DNA of 64,000 nucleotides, from NCBI GenBank assembly GCA_000711775.1, contig ARYC01017113.1:51513-115512 (forward strand), read 5' to 3'. Below are positions 12,090 through 23,649 of this stretch, in pieces (position 1 is the stretch's first letter; each line of letters starts with the position of its first letter). The position numbers and the translations under genes are program-made. Under the pieces are notes generated by a model. It saw only the letters and a list, made by a program, of their open reading frames with translations. It searched no databases and had not been told where the DNA came from. The DNA comes from Oxytricha trifallax (taxonomy: Eukaryota > Ciliophora > Spirotrichea > Sporadotrichida > Oxytrichidae).

Positions 12090-12540
12090 ATATTTGATTG
12101 TTTCATTGAGACCAGCTTAAAATTGAACTCCTTAAAATGTCGATTAAATTTTTTCTATTTTTAAACTAAGCGAAGAATCTCTCTACTGGCGAAGATTGAA
12201 ATTACAGGGGCCTAAAATCAAAGTAGGAATATTGAGTACTTTTAGCTTTTTTATTATAAGGGCGCTTCTGTGATACGAGGCATTATCAAGCATAAATAGA
12301 GTGGTGCTTCTCCAATCTGAATTTTACTTTTAAAAGAGACAAATAATTTGCATAATAAAGTAGAGGACAATTTAGCTATTTGTTTTTGCCTTTACTAACA
12401 GTAAAATAAGAATTATTGTCAGAGGACAGTCCTGCATGATTGCCAATAAAGTCAAACGCTTTTAATCCTGTACTGTGATTCAGACGACCTCTCTTCGCTA
12501 AGATTTTGACCTATGCTCACTAAATCTAATAAAGCTCTCG
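12090..12540 (-). pseudogene. decayed DDE (Tc1/mariner-IS630 type) transposase
   Basis: On the minus strand the second catalytic block is clear: TTLFMLDNASYHRSALIIKK, the classic hydrophobic-DNA-x-x-H motif of this superfamily. It is followed by LNIPTLILGPCNFNL, which sits where the P-x-x-NPIE block belongs but has lost the Glu. Upstream, in another frame, are FDFIGNHAGLSSDNNSYFTV and LLYYANYLSLLKVKF. Frame changes and the lost third acidic residue make it inactive. It lies downstream of, and on the same strand as, the genes at 12,745-15,130, so all may have belonged to one element. Confidence 0.6.
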
Positions 12541-12744
12541 CCAATATTTATTATTATTTTCACATCGTATAAAGTGTACACATAATAGAATGCAGCTACT
12601 TATCGTTGGAGCTTTGATTTAATCATATTTAATCTTGGGCTTAAGAAGTATTATTTCTAAAACCAAAATCTAGCTTCTTTTTAATGTTTGCCCTTAGTGC
12701 ATAAATTGAAACTCTGGAATTGATCTTCTCCATGATTTATTTTA

Positions 12745-13470
12745 TCACTCTCTACAACTCTAAATACTATGATAACTGTCAATATATTCTTGAATAAAAT
12801 TCTGGACTGAAGGGGTAAAAGCATTAAAGCTTGGCTGTGTTTGACAGCTCTAATTAATAAAGTATTTCCTAATTTATGTTTATTGTCTTTTAAGGTGTTA
12901 CTATGACACATAAAGCGTTTGCCTAATATTTTTAATGGTATATTGTAGTTGCTCATCAAGTGTTTCACAATGTTATCCTTTGTTCTCACTTATTTCCCTC
13001 AACATTAGTTGGAATTTGTGGCTTCCTCTAATTATTAACTCATAGCTCAGTATTAACTATCCTATACAAGAGACTGCACTGCGTAAGCTTTTGTACTTTT
13101 TCTTTAAACGAGGCTTTTAGGATTGATTAACCACTTATTAGTCATCGAGTTAATCAAGAAGATGTAATTCATCCAAAGTTGGAAGCTTCTTGTATCTCTT
13201 TACTTTTATAATTGCTTTCAAAAGTGCTTGCATAAGAGCTGAAAAATTAAACTACCCTTAAGGTTCCATGTATTCCTAAGTTAGTAAGGCGGCATCTCTC
13301 GGGTCTTAAATTGTGTACTTGGGACCCTGCGCTGACATTTAGTGAAGGATCAGCTTTTCTAAATGGAAAATATCTTATAAAAAGCTTCTTTATATAGACA
13401 GGTTGCAAAATCTTTGAATTTGGCTTGTAAAAGGTTGGTGGTAAGGTAAGAATAAATTTTCTTTTAAGCA
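12745..13470 (-). CDS. unknown ORF, C-terminal part of a longer gene
   Basis: A frame of about 240 codons without TGA runs on the minus strand and ends at TGA 12,745-12,747. It reads LKENLFLPYHQPFTSQIQRF, HLEKLILHQMSAQGPKYTIQ, DPRDAALLTQEYMEPQGQFN and FSALMQALLKAIIKVKRYKK, and finishes QEYIDSYHSIQSCRE. Composition is that of a soluble, helical, Gln/Leu/Lys-rich protein. A methionine (MSAQGPKY) is available about 75 codons in. Just upstream in a neighbouring frame is SQSSEEEIWQMML, which reads straight into LKENLF if one base is skipped, so this is probably the C-terminal part of the gene above it with a frameshift. I do not recognise the family. Confidence 0.5.
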
Positions 13471-13689
13471 TCATTTGCCAAATTTCTTCTTCAGATGATT
13501 GGCTTTTGTAACCTCGAGATTCATCTTCTGGCTGTTTTCTTGTTGAAGAAGTTGGTTACTTTTTTTATTTTATTGATTTGTTCCATAGCTCTCTCAAAGT
13601 ATCTATTGTTTCTGGAATCTAGTTTTTATATAGAGTATTATTTTTAGGTCTATAGAATTCTTTGTATTAATTCCTCCCTATTCATTGAT

Positions 13690-15130
13690 AATTATTATTA
13701 ATAATAATAATATGATCACACTGAGGTCTCTGGGGACCTCTGATCTTAATTAAGCATGATAGCTTGTAAGGGGCTGTCCTTTTAAATTAGGAGTTTTCTC
13801 CTTCTATGTATACTGAGTATTCATCTTCTACTGTTCTTTATTCCTTTTCCTTTGTTTCTTTGATTTCTCTGTGGTTTTCATTTTCTTCTTTGTACTTGGT
13901 CTCCGATGTGTTTGAATTTGAATTGAGTATCATATTTTTTGACTTAGATTGAGAACTTTAGTTGTTAATTTGCCAAATTTTTTCTTTGCATCTTGTGGTG
14001 ATGAGTTGAATGATGTCACTCTTCAAGAAATAAGCATGTTTTTGAAAGCATTTAACGAAGATTTGTACCTTATTAAGGTGAGTGTGGTAGTCAGCGCTGA
14101 TGGATATGCAACTGAGTTCATTAGCTGTGACATTTTTCAAGATGTCAATATTGAAGAGCCTTAAAAAAAGCTGTAAAATCTGGTGGAGTATCAATGACTA
14201 AGTTTGTCTTGTCTTTAATGTAGCCTGCTAGGCCTTCGTCATCCATCTTAACTATATCAATAAGTCTGTTTTGACTTAAGTTGAGGTAGATTGCTGAGAT
14301 TGCGTCTGCATATCTTTTAGTTGTTTCATATAACTTGGAATCGATTCTATTTATCCAGATTTAAATGCATTATTCTCTTGTATCAAATTATATTTGTAGT
14401 TACTCCTTATAAATGGTTTACATCTCTTAGTTGAATCCAACTTAATATTAATTAATTTATTAAGTATAGTTTTAACTAGGATCTATATCTAGTGCTGATT
14501 TTTAATTTTTGATTTCTTTTTTATCTTCTATTTAGTACTAAATTATACTCTTGACGTCATTAGACTTTTCGAGAGTTGTCGGAAATGTCGATTAATGGCT
14601 ATTAGCTACTATTGTATAGTTTGTTCATGAAACTGTGTGTATTAGCTAGAGTTCTTTGAATATGAACTACCTTCGTCGTATCCATCATATCTCTGTTTTT
14701 CTTCAACGAGCTCCAGTCATCCTCATTGTCTGAGTATATTACTCTTTTTGTTATGAGATTGGGTGGGTTCATCGATTTCTGGGTAGTAATTTTGGCTACT
14801 ACCTATGGAGTGATTCGCAAGTACTAGTTCACATGGAGGTGAAGCTGATTTTACTGTATATAAAAATTCTAAGAAAAATGTTTGTTGGGTTTTGTTAGAG
14901 CTTGCTTGGGATTTATGAATTTGTTGCTAATTGAAGCAAGTCTTACATTTAGAAAAGTTGTTGGGTCCACAAGTGGGCTTCTTCACAGTTGTTTTCTCTT
15001 TCAAATTGAAGTCAGGTTAGTTGGATCTGAAATTTATTCACAATTGAGAAGCCTTTTCTGATCATTTTCCTTGCTAAAAAGGTGATAATTTAAGAATGTG
15101 AAGCCCATTGTTTTTTGTTTCGTTATATAA
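13690..15130 (-). pseudogene. relative of the RGG-box gene, broken by frameshifts
   Basis: Protein-like segments in changing frames on the minus strand are, in order: CGPNNFSKCKTCFNQQQIHK; YTVKSASPPCELVLANHSIG; YSDNEDDWSSLKKNRDMMDT; KVVHIQRTLANTHSFMNKLY; DSKLYETTKRYADAISAIYL; RLIDIVKMDDEGLAGYIKDK; then after a frameshift in a T7 run FNIDILKNVTANELSCISIS. The last two resemble the 7611-9701 product, where DPTILLQCLGIKIIDMVTRD occupies the same place. The two genes face each other across the M2 MITE and form a diverged inverted pair. The first segment has a C-x-C-x2-C cluster. In-frame TGA codons and shifts indicate a pseudogene. Its last frame ends at TGA just beyond the hairpin at 13,714-13,745. 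Confidence 0.5.
13714..13745. repeat. imperfect hairpin shared with 20,780-20,813
   Basis: The segment from gatcacactgaggtctctg to ggacctctgatc can fold with GAGGTC/GACCTC and GATCA/TGATC arms. It is flanked by an ATT-trinucleotide run. The same sequence in reverse orientation, also beside an ATT run and close to a gene end, is a perfect hairpin at 20,780-20,813. Confidence 0.6.
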
Positions 15131-15511
15131 TACTTATGATGTATGATGCTGTTTGTTAGTTATTTTCTATGTCCCGTTGTGTTCGGTTCGGTATGCCCAT
15201 TTTTTAAAATATTTAATTTAAAATTATTATGAATAATTATTGTAGGAATACAATCGATTTTGGAAAATAAATTATAATTAAATTAATTTAATATTAAAAT
15301 CATGGCAGTTATCAAATCCAAGTGACTCAAAATTCGAATCTAAATTGATTCTACGGTAGATCCCGCAATTTTAGCTGGATTTTACTATTGGCAATTTTCT
15401 TGAATCATCCCGGGAAGCGAGATATTTTGATTTTAAACTAACTCCCAAGAACAGTATAATGGAGTTTTCTCGCTTGGGAGAAGAAATAAATTCATTATAG
15501 CAATCACTCTT

Positions 15512-16290
15512 TCATTTTCTGATTAAAAAGTATGCCATTTTTTAAATATTTAAATTATAATAATATTTAGAGTCCGTTGCTTATTTAGGTAAACTTAGCA
15601 ACGCGTTGCTTAATTATGAAAACTTAGCAACGCATATTTATATTAATTAAAATTAAATTTTGATAGTATACTATATCGTATAAACAATGATTACTAATTG
15701 TTTTAAGTTTTATATAAACAACAATATTTTTAACATTTACTGAGTATATTACTTTATTTAAAAAAATACAGTGATTTCTTTTTAACTATTATAAAACTTT
15801 AAATTAACCTCACGTTTTACATATTTTAATTTCTTTATAGATTTATTATATCTAAATGGAATTTAGAAACATATTCTAAGCACCTCTTTACATAATAAAT
15901 TGTGGATATAAAAAATTATATCTCTTTTTAATGAATGTATCATAATACAGGATAGAATCATTCTATTCATAATTAACAAAACTCTTAATGGAAGAATTTT
16001 GAATCCTGAATTCTCAATTAATATTTATTAGCAATATAGTATATAATATATTAATAATATATAGCAATTAATATAATAGTAAAAAAGACTTTAATGACCT
16101 TCGATGTTTTAATAAAAATTAACTATATTAGTAACATTATAATCAGTTGATACTACAAACTCTATATTTGATTTCAAATCTATATCAATTCTAATGTGGG
16201 TGTTTGTTTTAGTTTATATATTAAAATATATTAAGCTAACCTTTTTTACTAAAAATATTATTGGCCTCTAACATTTTTAGTCAGGATCTA
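15512..16290. mobile_element. AT-rich insertion nested inside MITE M1a
   Basis: This segment is absent from the otherwise matching M1b copy. Its two ends are roughly inverted (cactctttcattttctgatt on the left; the complement of the right reads cacttttttagatcctgact), as expected of a small DNA transposon. It holds the tandem hairpin repeat at 15,575-15,632 and has no coding frame. Confidence 0.55.
15575..15632. repeat. two tandem 29-bp hairpin units
   Basis: The units cgttgcttatttaggtaaac...ttagcaacg and cgttgcttaattatgaaaac...ttagcaacg lie directly head to tail. Each begins cgttgct and ends agcaacg, so each can fold on its own, and the junction acgcgt is itself a palindrome. Confidence 0.75.
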
Positions 16291-16559
16291 AAAAAGTGAA
16301 TAACAACCACCGTCTCATTTTTATTACCCTATCCAAAGAATAATAGTCTTAGGGTTTGGAGACATTTTCCAAAAACATAACAAAAGGTAATTAATAATTA
16401 ATTAATTTTAATTTTAACTCATTTTCCCAAATCGAATGTACTTCTACAATATTAATCAATTAAGGATAAATACAATTATTATTTTAAATATATTTAAACT
16501 TGTACTTACAACCAAGACTACGTGCAGAACCAATCAGACTTGGCCGAGGTGAATAAAAC

Positions 16560-17356
16560 TTGAAAAGGCAATAGATTGGAAGTAAAAAGGAACTCAATGA
16601 GTTTCTCACTCAGGAGAGCAATACTTGTCTGCCAAAGCTAACATTTACCAACATCTTCTTCCTTAAAAACATCGTTAACTGAGAAAAAATCGTAAGAACA
16701 CTCTCAATAACTGATATAGTACTAAAGAAGAAACGAGGTTGTAGTAACTGCAATTCCTTAGATTGAGGGTCTTACCTCATATGAATTCATAAACTTTGCT
16801 GAGCAGAACTAATAGATCCTATAATTCTTGCTTGACTAGTGCGATTGGCATCATTTGGAAATTCAGTGGATCTCGATGTCATGATGACTATTAACCCATA
16901 AGGAACTTAGAAGATGATGCAGTAAGCCAAAGAAAACAGAAGATATAGACTTAACAAGTTTCAAATAGGATTGTTGAAATGAGGTCTGAGTTTTTGCAGG
17001 CACTCAATAACACTATTAGCTTTAGCAGTAAATTTTTAAAATTTAACTTGTTTAAAATAGTTCTCAAGGGTAGATCTGCATTCCTATTGAATCCCAGTTC
17101 TTAAAGGAAATGGCGAGTGAAAGAGCTCGAAGAGGTGAAGTATGAAGAACAGCAATTAAATCAGATCAAGCAGAAGTATTTTTAGGAAAACAAACAAGTG
17201 AGAGAGGAGCTTATTGGGCTCAAAGAAGAATTAGATGAGCTGGACGACTATAAAAAATTATTTATGCAGTTACATTTGAGTGGTATTATCAATGAAGATG
17301 GGAACCCAATTTTGCCACCCCACAACCACAATGACTCGACCAATAATATGCTATGA
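16560..17356 (+). CDS. coiled-coil protein, partner of SecA-like gene (copy A)
   Basis: The C-terminal part is well supported: KGRSAFLLNPSSQRKWRVKE, LEEVKYEEQQLNQIKQKYFQ, ENKQVREELIGLKEELDELD, DYKKLFMQLHLSGIINEDGN, ending PPHNHNDSTNNML at TGA 17,354-17,356. The Leu/Ile/Glu/Lys heptad pattern predicts a coiled coil of about 60 residues. The minus-strand ORF at 30,819-31,340 is homologous throughout (GRSAYLMKPSANRKRK ... SAGYIDKEGNP ... RML) and ends at the same residue. Upstream, KELNEFLTQESNTCLPKLTF (near 16,590) and MRSEFLQALNNTISF (near 16,979) read as earlier parts, with an in-frame TGA or frame change between, so the true start is unknown. It faces the SecA-like remnant at 17,652-18,260. 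The function is unknown; a helper of the ATPase is inference from context only. Confidence 0.6.
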
Positions 17357-17651
17357 CTAGAAAGAAGATAATATTTAGGTTGTTACTTATTTAAGAACTA
17401 ATTAAATACTCCACTAATTGTTTTGAATTAATCCCTTTCCTTATGAACATCCCATTTATAAGCTTACTTGTAGTGTGGTCAAGTCAATAAACTTTCTACT
17501 TCAAGTCATTCTTTTCCCTGACAAACTTTTCCTCTGTATTACATGGGCTTTCATTGAAGTTTTCGACACTTGGCTAAAAAATATGATCGTTGAGTTCTTT
17601 CAATAGGCTTCTTCATGATTCTAACTTTGTCTTAAGGTTTTTATTTTCTTT

Positions 17652-18023
17652 TCATTAGATTTTAGAATTGATTTTTGCACCCTTTTTTTATTCAAATTAG
17701 CAATAAGACTTGAGTGTGTTTTGGCTAAATGATCTCTCTCTCCATTATATTTTCTCTTTTCTGAATTTTCTTGAATTTTACTTGCCATTTTTATTCTGCT
17801 TTTCTTTCAAGAACCCATCATCAGCATCTGTAGATTAATTATTCTCTATTTATAGTACATATTCTACAACTCTCTTTAGCTTTAAATCCTTTTAACCGTG
17901 TCTCTAAGTTATGGAACTTGCAACTATATTTATTTTTAGCTTGATTTTAACTCTCCACAACTTAAATATTTTCAAAGGCACAATTTCCTTGTCTTCTTAA
18001 TCTAGGTTCTAATTTTCATTCAT
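17652..18023 (-). CDS. intact 123-residue ORF, tail region of SecA-like gene (copy A)
   Basis: This minus-strand frame runs from ATG at 18,023 (preceded in frame by TGA) to TGA at 17,652. It begins MNENQNLDQEDKEIVPLKIF, continues RVVEYVLQIENNQSTDADDG, and ends in a strongly basic stretch (KQNKNGKQNSRKFRKEK) and QKKGAKINSKIQ. Two tryptophans are TGG. It starts just downstream of the helicase motif VI fragment at 18,040-18,260, so it may be the C-terminal extension of the same protein, separated by a frameshift, and not an independent gene. The fuller copy (26,820-30,700) also has a charged tail after its helicase core, but I could not align the two tails. Confidence 0.5.
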
Positions 18024-18039
18024 TGAAGCTGTAGCTAAT

Positions 18040-18265
18040 GAGATTCATTTTATTTCTACTTTATTGGTTCGTATTTTTAGCTCAAAATTGTTTAGAGTTT
18101 TGAAATTTGATATGACTTTCATTTTATAGGAAGTCTTGTCTGAACTGTATTGTTTACTCATTAGTATCTTGTGATCCACTAATTAATATCATGTGTCTGT
18201 ATTGCCCCTTGTTTTCGAGCCTTCCCACTCTGCCTATTATTTGCTATATAATCTAATTTAAAAAA
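18040..18265 (-). pseudogene. SecA-like ATPase, motif VI fragment (copy A)
   Basis: On the minus strand the frame reads QQIIGRVGRLENKGQYRHMI, then LISGSQDTNEQTIQFRQDFL, and meets TGA after QNSKQF. Q-x-x-GR-x-GR is helicase motif VI, the arginine-finger motif of superfamily 2 and SecA-type ATPases (SecA itself has GRSGRQGD here). Upstream (beyond 18,265) the sequence turns abruptly AT-rich, so the rest of the ATPase is missing. It lies tail to tail with the coiled-coil ORF, as in copy B. The motif is short, but the shared neighbourhood makes the assignment firmer than the sequence alone. Confidence 0.55.
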
Positions 18266-18269
18266 TTTT

Positions 18270-20380
18270 TGTGATTAAGAATTTTATTTTTATTTAATAC
18301 TTCAATACAAAATATTATAAATAAATTAGACATGTAATATGGAATTAATTGACGTGTTCAACAAGTCTTCTTTAAATGTGCAATGAATGTAATTGAAACT
18401 AATTCAAATAGATCTTTCCTTTCTGATAGTAGTAGTGGATAAATTAATAATTTTTATAGATTAAAATTATCAATGATTTCAAATTTTACCACATTTTTAT
18501 TGTTATAAAGAACTATTAAGAAAAGTATCAAAACCAATAATTTCTAAAATATGAATTTTATTATCCTCGGCAATTTTACTTAATGTCAAAATCCTGACTG
18601 TACATTAAATTTATAATTATATCTTTACTTAGACTCAAATGGGTCTTAACAGTGTTAATGAATTTATTTTAAAATCAGCGAATTATAATACAAAAATACA
18701 TTAATTAAAAAGGAATATCTAAGAAAAATTCATTGTCACTTTCGATTCAACTCCATGACAATATCTTCTGAATTAATAAGCATTATTTTGCTTAATTTGG
18801 TCCTCTAATGAGTCTGTGTCGTCTTCTAAATAAGTTTTTCACAAAAGAAATACCTGGGAAAATAAATTATAAGATTTGTATTTTTGTGATTTATATTATT
18901 ATTTAATGAACTCTATCTTCGTTATTATCTATATTTGCAATTTTTGTCATATGATTATTAAATTATTATAATTTTTATAAAACTCTGATATGAAAATAAA
19001 TTCATTATAACTCTTTTAATCAATGGAATCTATATCTTACCTTGTATAGATAAATTAAAATTTATGATTGAGTATTATTATCTCCTTTTTTAATCTGTAG
19101 ATAAATTATATTATAATTCTAATTTATAATTGTTAATTATACTGTAATAATTTAGTAAAAAGTTTCTTCTATAGATTCTTGTCAAGCAATAAGAGTATTT
19201 ATACATAATAAAAAGTGAAATTCTGAAGACCATGAAAAAATTAATAGTTAATAAGATGACTATAAAACCTTTATCAATATTATAATAGAAATTTATTACT
19301 AGAAGCACAAATGTATATATAAAATTCTCCTCTTGTTTCTTTATTCACTATTGAATATTTTGGCATATGACCAAGTGAGTGCTCAACATGAGTTTTTCTT
19401 TGAGCTTCTCTGTGAAGAATTTTTTCTCTATTCTCTTAAAAGGTTGGAAACACTAAAAAAGAAAATGTAGATACTTTGTAATAAAATTTTTGTGAGTGCA
19501 CATGCCCTAGCAGCTTCTCTTCAATAAAAATTCAATATTACTATCCTTTAAAATTTATCAATTCTCGATATTATTTATAATAAATAAGTATGAAAAATTT
19601 ATATTTCAGTAAATTTTGTAATGATTCCAAAGTGTGAAAGAAGATCTCCTAATTAAAAGTCATATTATAATTTATTACTAGCTTTTATAAAATAGAAAAG
19701 AAATTGTGGGCAATTTTATGCTAATGGTTTAATAAATATATCTTAGTCTCTAAAACTCAGAAAAAGTTTTTCCGACCTTTTTAATTTTGTTTATTTAAAT
19801 TTCACATATTCAGCAGAGTCTTATGAAGTGAGGTTAAGATCATGTTTATTAAATCCGTGGAGTTTATTTGTGGGAAATCTCTTTTATAAGTGATTCAGAT
19901 AATGGCTTATTATATAGTTTTATATATTATAAGATAAAAGCAGCATAAAATAAATTTAAAGAGGTTTGATAAATAAATTCAAATAAAAAATCATGAAATT
20001 AGTACGCTTCAAAGATTTTTTAATGTATTTTAAATTTTACAATTATCGATAATCGAACTTTGAATAAATATTTTAGAATCACTTACTCTTCTATTAAAGC
20101 TTAAGATAATCTTCTCTATTTCATAATACTATTCTATTTTTTTAAATAATTATCTCAAATAATCTTTTATTTAAATCAAGGAATGTTGATATGTGGTGAT
20201 GTAATAGTGATTATTTCTTTAAAAATCTTTAGAAACTAAAAAAAATTCAATATAAAGAATACTCAAGAGAGTAGAGGGTTAATCAAGTGTTTAAAACTAA
20301 AATATAAAAGCCTATAAATTAAACTCTGCTTTCTTGCAGCTCACATCTGCATTTGGGAATACTAAAAACGATTTCCAATC
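18270..20380. other. AT-rich non-coding stretch
   Basis: Long AT-rich stretch with no credible coding frame. The hydrophobic minus-strand ORF at 19,111-19,308 has the Ile/Tyr/Asn/Leu composition of chance frames. Near 20,260-20,400 base composition rises just ahead of the ORF at 20,405. Confidence 0.4.
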
Positions 20381-20404
20381 CTAGACAAAAATTGGATATA
20401 TAAA

Positions 20405-20716
20405 ATGTCTAGCACTCTAGGTTATTCAATCATGAACCACAATATAAGTACCAATTTAGATGTAAAAGGACTGCTAAACAACATCTACAAGTTCCAAAAT
20501 TCTAAAGACACAGAACACTATGAAGAACTGGTCTAAGAATTGATAGACGAACTCAAGCTCAGAATAGGAGCCAGACAGCTATCTGAAACAGCAGATAACC
20601 AACTACTAAGAAAGGCCAAAAGAGCCATATTAAATCTAAAAAACTTTGAAGAAATATAGGACACGAAGAAATTCTCTGACATTAAGGTATCATACAAAGT
20701 CTACGAATGTTTATGA
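20405..20716 (+). CDS. intact small hypothetical protein (103 residues)
   Basis: ATG 20,405 to TGA 20,714-20,716. It begins MSSTLGYSIMNHNISTNLDV and continues GLLNNIYKFQNSKDTEHYEE, LVQELIDELKLRIGARQLSE, LLRKAKRAILNLKNFEEIQD, ending SYKVYECL. It is predicted largely helical and charged, with no membrane segment. About 65 bases downstream is a perfect 14-bp-stem hairpin that also occurs, inverted, beside the end of the gene on the minus strand at 13,690. This suggests it is a short relative of the 7611/13,690 family. Local similarity to the second quarter of the 7611 product is weak. I do not recognise a known domain. Confidence 0.55.
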
Positions 20717-20779
20717 ACTCCAATGTTGGAGCTTGGATAATTAAAAGGGCTTGACCCTTACATATATTTAAAAACATAT

Positions 20780-20813
20780 ATCATATTGAGGTCCCTAGAG
20801 ACCTCAATATGAT
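20780..20813. terminator. perfect 14-bp stem hairpin downstream of the 20,405 ORF
   Basis: atcatattgaggtc pairs perfectly with gacctcaatatgat around a 6-base loop (cctaga). It is followed by an ATT-trinucleotide run. Its position just after a stop codon fits a 3'-end signal or a transposon-internal palindrome. In a ciliate a rho-independent terminator role is not expected, so the type is only positional. Confidence 0.5.
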
Positions 20814-20814
20814 C

Positions 20815-23640
20815 TAATTATTATTATTATTATAAATTAAAATAATAACACTTATGCAAATATTAATTTTTAAAAATGAAAAGCATAGAAAAGTTGTAGA
20901 ATTTAATAAAACTGATTAAGTATAAAAAAAGAAAGATTTCACCGAGATATTAATAAATGAGAAACTTAACCTAAAAATTATTTATAATTTAAAGAATATT
21001 TTATGTTTATTAATAACTTTATATATATATACTTTATAATAAATTATTACTCTTGGGCTTCAACAATAAAGATTTTTTATTTATAACCAAAATGTTTTAA
21101 TTATAATTATTTCTAAAGATTTTTATAAGAAAAAGTCAGTCTCTAACTTCATTATCAATTCCAAAACGGCGCAAAATTCAAAAGAACAATCTTTCATCTG
21201 AAAAAACTTTAATTACATTTTTTTAGATAAAAAATCTCATCAGGTTATAAAGTGAGAGATAATCCAATATTTTAATGCGTTTATTAAATACTTCCAAAGC
21301 CTGTTTAAACCGAAAGAGCTGAGGATAGATTCATTAACAAGGACTAATAAGATATAATTTTGAGTTAAGAGACATAAAATTAAAAAGATAAACTATAGCC
21401 ATTTTAAGCACTAAAAACTAAATCTCTATTCATATTTATAAACAAATTATCCTTCTTCTCTTAAACTTGCAATTGTTTGTTCATCACTAACTCTAATAGC
21501 AGCATTTTAAAAAAAATTATAATTTATATGGAAGGCATTAAAAGGGTTGTAATTCGAAATAATGATCTTACAATAATCCCACATATTAGCTTATTTAATA
21601 ATTTGGCGATGTTATTAATATCAGGCTTAGTTTGATCTTTATTACCCCTTGAATTGTTACCTTATTAATATGATAGAGAATATCATTTCAATATTTTCTC
21701 ATTCTTAAATTATTGAAATGTCTCTAGTATCATTGTATTCTAAGGTTAGAACGAATATCAAAAATTTCTTAGCTATTTTCTAAATAGTTTTAAAATTTAA
21801 AGAAAAAATTAAATCTTTAATTTATTTTTATGAAAATTTTGAAATTAATTAAAATTTGCCGAACCGAGTAAGGAAGCTTATTTCTTCTTTAAGCTTTTCC
21901 AACCTCACAAATAATTAATCATGAATTTTAATATCTAAAACAATTACATTAATTCTAAGCTAAATTTTTATCCACTATATTTTTAAAAAAATCTCATTAA
22001 TGTCATTGTTAGCACTAATAAACAGAAAATAGAAACTCAAGGTGCTGAAATTAAATATCACAGTTGTTCAATCTAGAGTGGAATAATCCAATTATTTAAG
22101 AGTAGTATAATTATAAACAAATATTTAATAAATAAAATCAAATAAATAAAGATTAGTAAGTAAATATCACTATGGACATTAATTAAGAATAGGATTAAAA
22201 CTTAATTAATAAGTTCATCTTTCTAGTATCATAGTTAAGATACTCTTTATCTTAAAATAAAAATAACAAAGCTTGCTTAATACACATTCTCAATAAATTA
22301 TGAACCATAATTATCTTCGTAGACTTTGTACATTTTTTTAATAGTTCTAATTTTTGTAAGATTAAGAGTTATTGAGAAAATTCTTGGTATTTTTGATTGT
22401 TTGTTTGCTTTATCAAAAGACCAATAATTATGATAAATGAAATAGAATTAATAAGAATAATAAGAAATTAAAGAAATTTAAATATAAATGCAATTAAAAA
22501 GGAACTTATATGCAATAAGCCTTAAATGGTTTATGATTGAGTTGATTAGTAAATAGAAATAATTATGATCAAATAAATTAATTAAAAATATTTACATATA
22601 TTTAGTGCGCAAAGTGTGCAAAAATATAATTATCCAAGTAATTAGTATACTCTAGATAATGAGGATAAATCAGTGATTTATAATAGATTAATTATTCATA
22701 ATAGAGTTAAAATTGCATTTCATTTTCACGATAATGAATGTAGTTTTTTTATGAATTTTACTTATAAATAGTAATTTCCAAATTAATTGACCCAAAATCT
22801 ATAAAATGTTAATGATATTTATCTTTTAAGTGGCTGATATTTATATGAATTAGTAAAATATTAAATCATATAACACATTTTCTGTCAAAGTTAAAATTAA
22901 ATTGCTTTTAGCAGGATAAAATGCAATATTAATAATATTGAAATTAATTAATCTATTATAAATCACTAATTTATTTTAATTATCCGGAGCCTCCCCAAAA
23001 ATATTAGTTATTTCTTATTATTTAAAGGAAGAAAACGCCATTTCATTTATTATTATATAGTTGGATTTATTATTAATTAACTAGATCTCGCAATCTTAAA
23101 CATTAACTAATTATCTGCAAAAATTATTGAGAATATACGTTTATATATAACTTTTAATAATCAGAAATGCCTATTTAATCATTCAATTATTTACTTTTGT
23201 CATCGAATGAAAAAATAATCAAAATTAGTTATAAAAATTAATATAATTTTTATAATCTAATTATACTTGTGAGATATGTATTAGTGAATAAATTTAAATT
23301 ATCTAAAAATTACTTAGTTTTATTAATAATCACTTTCAATTTTTTTTTAACATATTACATAACTTTAACATAAAATAACCAATCAAAATTATAATAGTAT
23401 AATAAACCAATTATTATTATATATTAACGAAAATAAGATTAAGAATAAATAAAATTAAGTGAATTTTAATCAAAACTAAGATAATATTTATTTTTGTGAG
23501 CATGTCAAAAGAAAAATTTATTACAAAGCTCTTCATTTAATTAGTATTTTGAAAATAATTTATAAATATCGAATTGTTGATTATTAACCTGCATCTCCTT
23601 AACTTTTGGAATATTTACTAATTGTTACTCTGACTTAGTG
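20815..23640. other. AT-rich non-coding stretch
   Basis: Nearly 3 kb of very AT-rich sequence with no protein-like frame, no large inverted repeat that I can see, and no RNA gene. Confidence 0.45.
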
Positions 23641-23649
23641 TCTCTCATA

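Larger units (their letters stand above)
15234..16454. repeat. MITE M1a, carrying an inner insertion
   Basis: The left end (attattgtaggaatacaatc, then ttttggaaaat) and right end (ttttcccaaatcgaatgta, then cttctacaatatt) are the terminal inverted repeats of family M1. Comparison with the uninterrupted copy M1b (38,437-38,850, opposite orientation) shows M1a continuous from 15,234 to about 15,510, then about 780 bp of unrelated sequence, then M1 again from about 16,290. The core keeps the family block agctggattttactattggc. No coding frame. Confidence 0.75.

Noticed and set aside
12681..12989. Minus-strand ORF with an ankyrin-like GNTLLIRAV string
   Set aside because: It overlaps the better frame at 12,745-13,470 and has no second repeat.
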